Assembly: GCA_021018815.1 (NCBI GenBank)
Contig: JAITYX010000084.1
Span: 434,001-498,000 of the forward strand
Length of the DNA stretch: 64,000 bases
Origin: Talinum fruticosum
Taxonomy: Eukaryota; Streptophyta; Magnoliopsida; Caryophyllales; Talinaceae
Direction of reading: 5' to 3'
Notes under the pieces: generated by a model
Database searches by the model: none
Told to the model about the DNA's origin: nothing
Seen by the model: only the letters and a program-made list of their open reading frames with translations
Shown here: in pieces, positions 59,290 to 64,000 of the stretch
Position numbering within the stretch: position 1 is the first letter of the stretch
How the letters are laid out: each line of letters opens with the position of its first letter
Made by a program: the position numbers and the translations under genes

Positions 59290-60915
59290 ATGCCGAAAAG
59301 AGGTTCTCACCCCGATTTTCTTGGTTCTACCACTAAGAAACCTCGCACTAAGAGCCAAGAAGGCCCCTCAAATTCTAAACCCCTTGTCACTCAAGCACCT
59401 TGCGCTGGATGATAAATTCTTTCCAACCACCAAATTTTCGTGGTTGCCTCACACACAATCGACCGAGGTTTATAACTTTCTTTGCTTCAGCGAGTTCATC
59501 TATCCCGAACTCGTTTCGAGTTTTACACTCATCTTTCCAACTCCGAAGGTATTCTCACCTGCAGGGTTCGGAACATAACTATTCGCATCAATACTTCCCT
59601 CCTCCATCGTCCTGTTCAAGGTCTCTTCCCTCTTCATGAACAACAACCCTATTCCTTTTAATGAGGTCGCCGACGACTTCTTTGAAAAGTATGCAAAAGA
59701 GTTCCCTAGGTCACGCAAAAATTTTTCTCGTGACAGTCTAAAGTCGAAGTACGTCTTCCGTGTTTCTTGCTAATGAGAACTTTTTTCTCACAAGCACTTT
59801 AGCAAGGAGAACCCCAACTCCAAGCACCTCAAAGCACCTCAAAGCACTTTTTGACATTCTAGAGGGCTATGAAGTAGACCTCTTTCCTACTATTATTGAG
59901 CAAATGGCAGCTGTGCCGGCTTAAACTCATACCAAGAAGAACACCCCTCTTCCCTTCGGTGCTCTTCTCACCCTTATATTCAAACAATTCAAGGTTCCTT
60001 TTCCCTCGGATCCGACCGCAGTTTCGAGGCTGCCATTGTAGTGGGCAAAAGGAACTTCGGGGTACGGATACCAGGAAACCGAACACTGGTGTCCGGGTTC
60101 ACAGCTCGTAGCCGAGGCCACCTTCTCCACCTCGGACTCGGAAAGATGCCCCTCTTTCACTTCCTGCTCCATCCGGTGGTGCTTCCACCTCGAGTGCTTC
60201 TAAAACACTCTCTTCCGTTTTGTCCACAGCTTTCATGGACAAAATCTCCTCTGTGGCCTTAGAACTCAAGGACCTCCTCCGGTCATTCAAGACTGTCTTT
60301 CGATCTATGACCATCAACCAAAACCGCCCAATCTCAACTCCAAGAGCAACAGGACGTGCTCCCGGAGATGAAGGCTCAGTAAAGGAGCGAGAGGGAGCTA
60401 ATCGAGCTTTTTAGGAGAGAAGATCCAAAGCGGCTCAGGATCAAGAAGACTCGGACACTTCGGAGGAATCCTCGAGCCCTGCCAAGTCCTCCTCGGAAAG
60501 AGGAAAGGGTGAAGAAGAAGATCGAGAAGAAGCGAGAAGAGCCTGTGGCCGATGCAACTCTTTCGAGCCTCGATGAGCCGAAGGCCGGGGAGACCAAGAA
60601 GGACAAGAGCAACAGTGAGGGTCCAAGTGCTCCTAAAGCTCAACCGGAAGTGATCGGCTCGGACGGCAGTCTAAGTGGGTCGAAGACCTTGCTAAATAAG
60701 GACGAGTCAACAGTCGGTCAACTCGAGCACACCCCTCCGAGTCGTTCAGGACTAGCCTCTGGATGAAATAGTTCTAGGCCAGCCACTCGGAAGCAGGCCT
60801 TTGCCGAGATCCTCGTCCTCCCTCCGCCGCGCTCAAGCACATCGTCAAGATCTTATCGGCGCGGGCGCTCCTCTCGTCCTTCCTCCTCAACTCGGACAAA
60901 CCCATCCCATCCTTA
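59290..60915 (+). pseudogene. Third ORF of element E (envelope-position ORF)
   Basis: The ATG at 59290 opens MPKRGSHPDFLGS. Then LALDDKFFPTTKFSWLPHTQ, CFSEFIYPELVSSFTLIFPT, ITIRINTSLLHR (near 59575), NEVADDFFEKYAKEFPRSRK (near 59660), a middle Ser/Pro-rich part, a Lys/Glu-rich helix-like part (KKKIEKKREEPVADA, 60509), and an Arg/Ser tail PPPRSSTSSRSYRRGRSS with the stop at 60913-60915. About 540 codons in several frames. The PELV...ITIRINTSLL layout resembles the plant transposon-protein domain found in Sirevirus envelope-like ORFs; this is recognition, not a search. No membrane segment or signal peptide is evident. Function unknown. Confidence 0.72.
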
Positions 60916-61379
60916 ATTTCTTAGTCTTTTATTTACGAGTGTTTTATTTTATTTTATTTTATTTTATTTTTTTGTCCGGACATCATGTACTTCTTCTTGT
61001 ATTCTTCCCATATTTTCTTGTTGTTTTTGTTGAAAGGCAAGGGGAGAATAGATAGAAAATTAGATTAGATGTCTTGTTTAGGGGAGTCTTTCTCACTCTT
61101 TGTAAATATTTTATGTGAAGTCAATGAGAATGCATTTCGTTCCAATGTTTCGAGTTCGTTGCTTAATGCAAGTATTTTTGAGTTTCCATCTAATATGTTT
61201 TCTTGCTCAGCATTCTCATTACAATCAATGCATTTCATGAATAATTTCTATGTATCCGGACTTATGTCTTCTCTTGCTCTGTGAACTATGAAATCTTAAG
61301 TTTCTTTTACGAACAAGTTTACAAATTCAAAGTTTTATCACTAACAAAGTTTCTATCTAAGTATGGAATGCCTTTCATC
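60916..61379 (+). other. 3' untranslated region of element E
   Basis: Contains a (TTTTA)n tract (about 60940-60970) and a second purine tract TGAAAGGCAAGGGGAGAATA (61031-61050), conserved in B. No supported gene. Confidence 0.6.
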
Positions 61380-61392
61380 AAAAAGGGGAGAT
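61380..61392 (+). other. Polypurine tract of element E
   Basis: AAAAAGGGGAGAT directly before the LTR start TGAAGACTCAAAC. Confidence 0.9.
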
Positions 61393-62995
61393 TGAAGACT
61401 CAAACTTTTACTTACTCGTTTCTGAGTTCCATCAAGGAATCAGGTATAAGACTACATATCTTATAGGGTTTTGACTTCAAGACATTCCATGCATCTTAGA
61501 AACTTTTCCGAGTGATATAACATTTCTTCCGAGTGTTATAGAATCTAGTGTGGGGTTTTTCGCCGACTCTCGATTGACTCGGAAAGCATAATTCTATATG
61601 CTACTTATCACTCGGTTCCGAGTCACCCAACACTCGGATATATCGCATGATTTAAACACTATCTTTTCAAGCACTCAAACTCGAGTCCGACTTCATGATT
61701 CAGGAATTACGTTGTTCCAAATCAGCATATTTAGTTTGAATTTATTTTAGTCTAGATCAAGTCTGTTTACTATGATATTCTTTATCCGACTTGATTGCCT
61801 TCTAGACCGACTAAGATGGAATTTGAGTTTCATGGATATTAGACTCGGAAAATTCCTTTTCTTTTCCGACTCGGATAATTAGTCACTTCATTATTTTAAT
61901 TATAATATTATCTCGTGTCTAATCTTGGACCAAAGTATTTTATACTTTGAGAACCAAATTGATTTGCTTTTCTACGTTATTCAAACGAGGCTATCCTAAA
62001 TTTGAATTACAAAAGTAACCGGCTTCAAAACGTCAAATCACCAGCAGACCGGGCTTTTTCCACCTCTAACCTAGCCCCGGACAATCGTGTCGGGGTTGTG
62101 CTGTGTTCCAAAACAGGAAATCTGCAACACCAAGCTTAACGGTGGTTTCCACCTTATTTTTCAAGACACCACTAGTGGTTTTAGGACTTCCAAAGGAGTA
62201 AAGAACCGTTGCTCAACGTTCATATCTCAACGGATATTTTTGAGTGACTCGGAAAATCATTTACAACGGTCACAAAGGACTTCCAATCGGAAGATGGACA
62301 CAACAGCTATGCTTTGCTTGGTCATCTATAAATAGAAGCCAACTTTCAAGACTTGAAGATTACCAAATCTATTGTTAATATACATACTTGATCAAAAGTC
62401 ATTGTATTCATTCTCAATCTTCAACTTACAACTCCAATTCCGTATTTCATAATATTCCGAGTTGTAAGGTCTTGTTCTCAGTTACAAACACTTTCTTTCT
62501 TACTCTCTAAGTAAGGTCCCTTCACCGAGCTGTAAGGGTTAACTCAGCTCGGTTGTCCGTAACTCGTAAGGGTGATCTCGGTTAGGAAGTACTAGATCGG
62601 ATAAGGAAATTTCGAGTCTAGGAAAAACTTGTAAAGAGTTGTCTAAGGGAGCAACTTAGGTCAAGTCGGTCTACTGTATTTTGTGGACTCAAAATAGTGG
62701 ATTTGACTTCGTGCTTGGATTAGCACGGTCCGTGGTTTTTGCCCCGGGAGGGTTTCCACGTACTTTCGAGTTATTAATTTTCCGAGTGCATTCTATACTC
62801 GGACGGGTTTAAAGTTTCGTTTAATCTGTTTCTTCACTCTTCACCGATTTCCGAGTTAGTACTTTTCCGAGCTAATCTCCGACTCTTGCTCACGTCAAAT
62901 TCATATCTATTTTAAATTTGAAGCAAATTTCATCATCTCCTTATTCACCCCCTCCCCTTCTAGGGTGACTTAGCCTCTCCCCGAGCAAACCTTCA
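61393..62995 (+). repeat. 3' LTR of element E
   Basis: 1603 bp, TGAAGACTCAAAC...AACCTTCA, colinear with 52045-53640 along its length. TATAAATA lies at 62327-62334. Confidence 0.93.
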
Positions 62996-63962
62996 AAACT
63001 ATTTTAGAGTTTGAGAACCAAAATTATTTACTTTTGTAGGTTATCTAAACGTGGTTATCCTATTTTCAAATTACAAAAGTAACCAGCTTCAAGCTGTCAA
63101 TCACCTAGCAGACAAGGCTTTTCTACTTCGAATAAGGCCGAGACACTCTGGTCGGGGTTGTTAGTTTCCAAAATTGGAAAATTTCAACGACAAGCTCAAC
63201 GGTGGTTTCCAGCTTACTTTTTAGACACCACCAGCTTATTGGAGCACCTTTTGGAGTCAAGAGTTGTTGCACAACGTTCACATCTCAATGGATCTTTCGA
63301 GCGACTCGAAGAACCGTTACAACGGTCACGAAGGACTTCTATTCGGAAGATAGTCACAACGGCTAATCTGCTTGGTCATCTATAAATAGAAGCCATCTCA
63401 AGACTTGAAGATTGTTGGAATTAATTGATGAACACATTATTTAAGCAAAAGTCATTGTATTCATATTAAATCTTCTATTTACAACTCCCAACTTGTAAAT
63501 CATACTTTCCGAGTTGTGAAGTCTTATAATCGGTAACATACTCTTTCTTACTTTATGAGTAAGGTCCCTTGACTGAGCTGTAAAGGTTAACTCAAATCGG
63601 TTGTCCCTACTTTTAAAGGTTACCTCATTTAGGAAGTACTAGATCGGATAAGGGAATTTCGAATCTAGGAAAGCTGTGTGAGAAATTGTTTAAAGGACCA
63701 ATTTTGGTTGAGTCGATCTCATCGTATTTTGTGAATTCAAAATAGTGGATTTGACTTGGTGCTTGGATTGGCACTGGTCGTGGTTTTCTGCCCCGGGAGG
63801 GTTTCCACATATATCTAAGTTCATACTTTTCCGAGTCCAATCTAGACTCGGATTGTCTTGATTATTCTTTTCAAGCTTTAATCTTCCAAGTTTGTTAAAA
63901 TTTTCTCATCACCCTATTCACCCCCTATAGGGTGACTAAGACTCTCCAAGAGCATACCTTCA
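62996..63962 (+). repeat. 5' LTR of element F, right part
   Basis: Continues the LTR broken at 52044 and ends ...CCTTCA. The two parts make a normal LTR of about 1.48 kb. TATAAATA lies at 63381-63388. Confidence 0.9.
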
Positions 63963-64000
63963 ACTGGTATCGAGCCTAGCCTTTCAAAAAGGATCTAATA
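63963..64000 (+). other. Primer binding site and leader of element F
   Basis: ACTGGTATCGAGCCTAGCC follows the LTR, then the family leader CTTTCAAAAAGGATC. The internal part of F lies beyond the window. Confidence 0.85.

Larger units (their letters stand above)
52045..62995 (+). mobile_element. Element E: most complete SIRE-type Ty1/copia element (10.95 kb)
   Basis: The plus strand carries all parts in order: 5' LTR, PBS, gag, protease with intact active site, integrase with DDE residues, RT with YVDD, RNase H, spacer with TATA box, third ORF, PPT, 3' LTR. Its target-site duplication is AAAGT (52040-52044) / AAACT (62996-63000), one mismatch. It is inserted in the LTR of element F. The two LTRs are close to identical, differing mostly by C/T and G/A changes and single-base indels. 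It is the youngest insertion by nesting, but the frames are still broken. Confidence 0.93.

Noticed and set aside
59155..59290. An intron in the leader of the third ORF starting at CAAGTAAGC
   Set aside because: The donor-like site is shared by B, D and E, but I see no convincing acceptor before the ATG. Left as a note only.
59290..60915. Calling the third ORF a true envelope gene
   Set aside because: Position alone suggests it. I see no signal peptide, membrane segment or cleavage site, and the fragments are charged and Ser/Arg-rich.

Overview
The window looks like nuclear DNA of a flowering plant, probably pericentromeric or otherwise repeat-rich. Almost every base belongs to LTR retrotransposons or to plant mobile genes carried with them. 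I see no single-copy host gene, no RNA gene and no prokaryotic feature. Nearly all reading frames are broken by frameshifts and stops, so most coding entries are pseudogenes. All assignments come from reading motifs and comparing copies within the window; no search was run.

Layout. (1) 1-5458, minus: element A, a shortened Ty1/copia element of the SIRE (Sirevirus) type without RT and RNase H. It sits in the RT of the next element. (2) 5459-11350, minus: part of a Ty3/gypsy Tat-type element (RT, protease, gag, PBS, LTR). The LTR has a PBS on its inner side and a PPT on its outer side. (3) 11979-14830, plus: a multi-exon plant mobile domain (PMD) gene with its own TATA box. (4) 14832-19330, plus: an Athila-type gypsy derivative (2.2-kb LTR, gag, 3' region, no pol), followed by an inverted Athila LTR fragment at 19506-19650. 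(5) 20040-22640, minus: two tandem copies of a DUF7745-like gene, each with a TATA box. (6) 22780-35274, minus: a second PMD gene split by element B (23589-34531), a near-complete SIRE-type element with a perfect CACTC target-site duplication. (7) 35275-40955, plus: one SIRE-type LTR (C') split by two solo LTRs (35565-38950 and 39275-40523), each with a perfect 5-bp duplication. (8) 41036-49094, minus: element D, SIRE-type, lacking its 3' LTR. (9) 49095-51528: a third PMD fragment followed by the 5' LTR and gag of element C, duplicating the PMD/LTR junction at 35275. (10) 51529-63962, plus: the 5' LTR of element F, split by element E (52045-62995), the most complete and apparently youngest copy.

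The SIRE-type copies share the order LTR, PBS, gag (gag_2 type, CCHC knuckle, coiled coil), protease, integrase, RT, RNase H, spacer, third ORF, PPT, LTR. The most interesting shared trait is the third ORF of about 530 codons. In B, D and E a TATAAATA box lies 265-276 bp before its start, behind a non-coding spacer. This suggests that the ORF is a separate transcription unit rather than a read-through product of pol.

Relative order inferred from nesting: the PMD copy decayed first and was then hit by C. The PMD/C-LTR junction was duplicated, and B, D and the two solo LTRs came later. F entered C, and E entered F.
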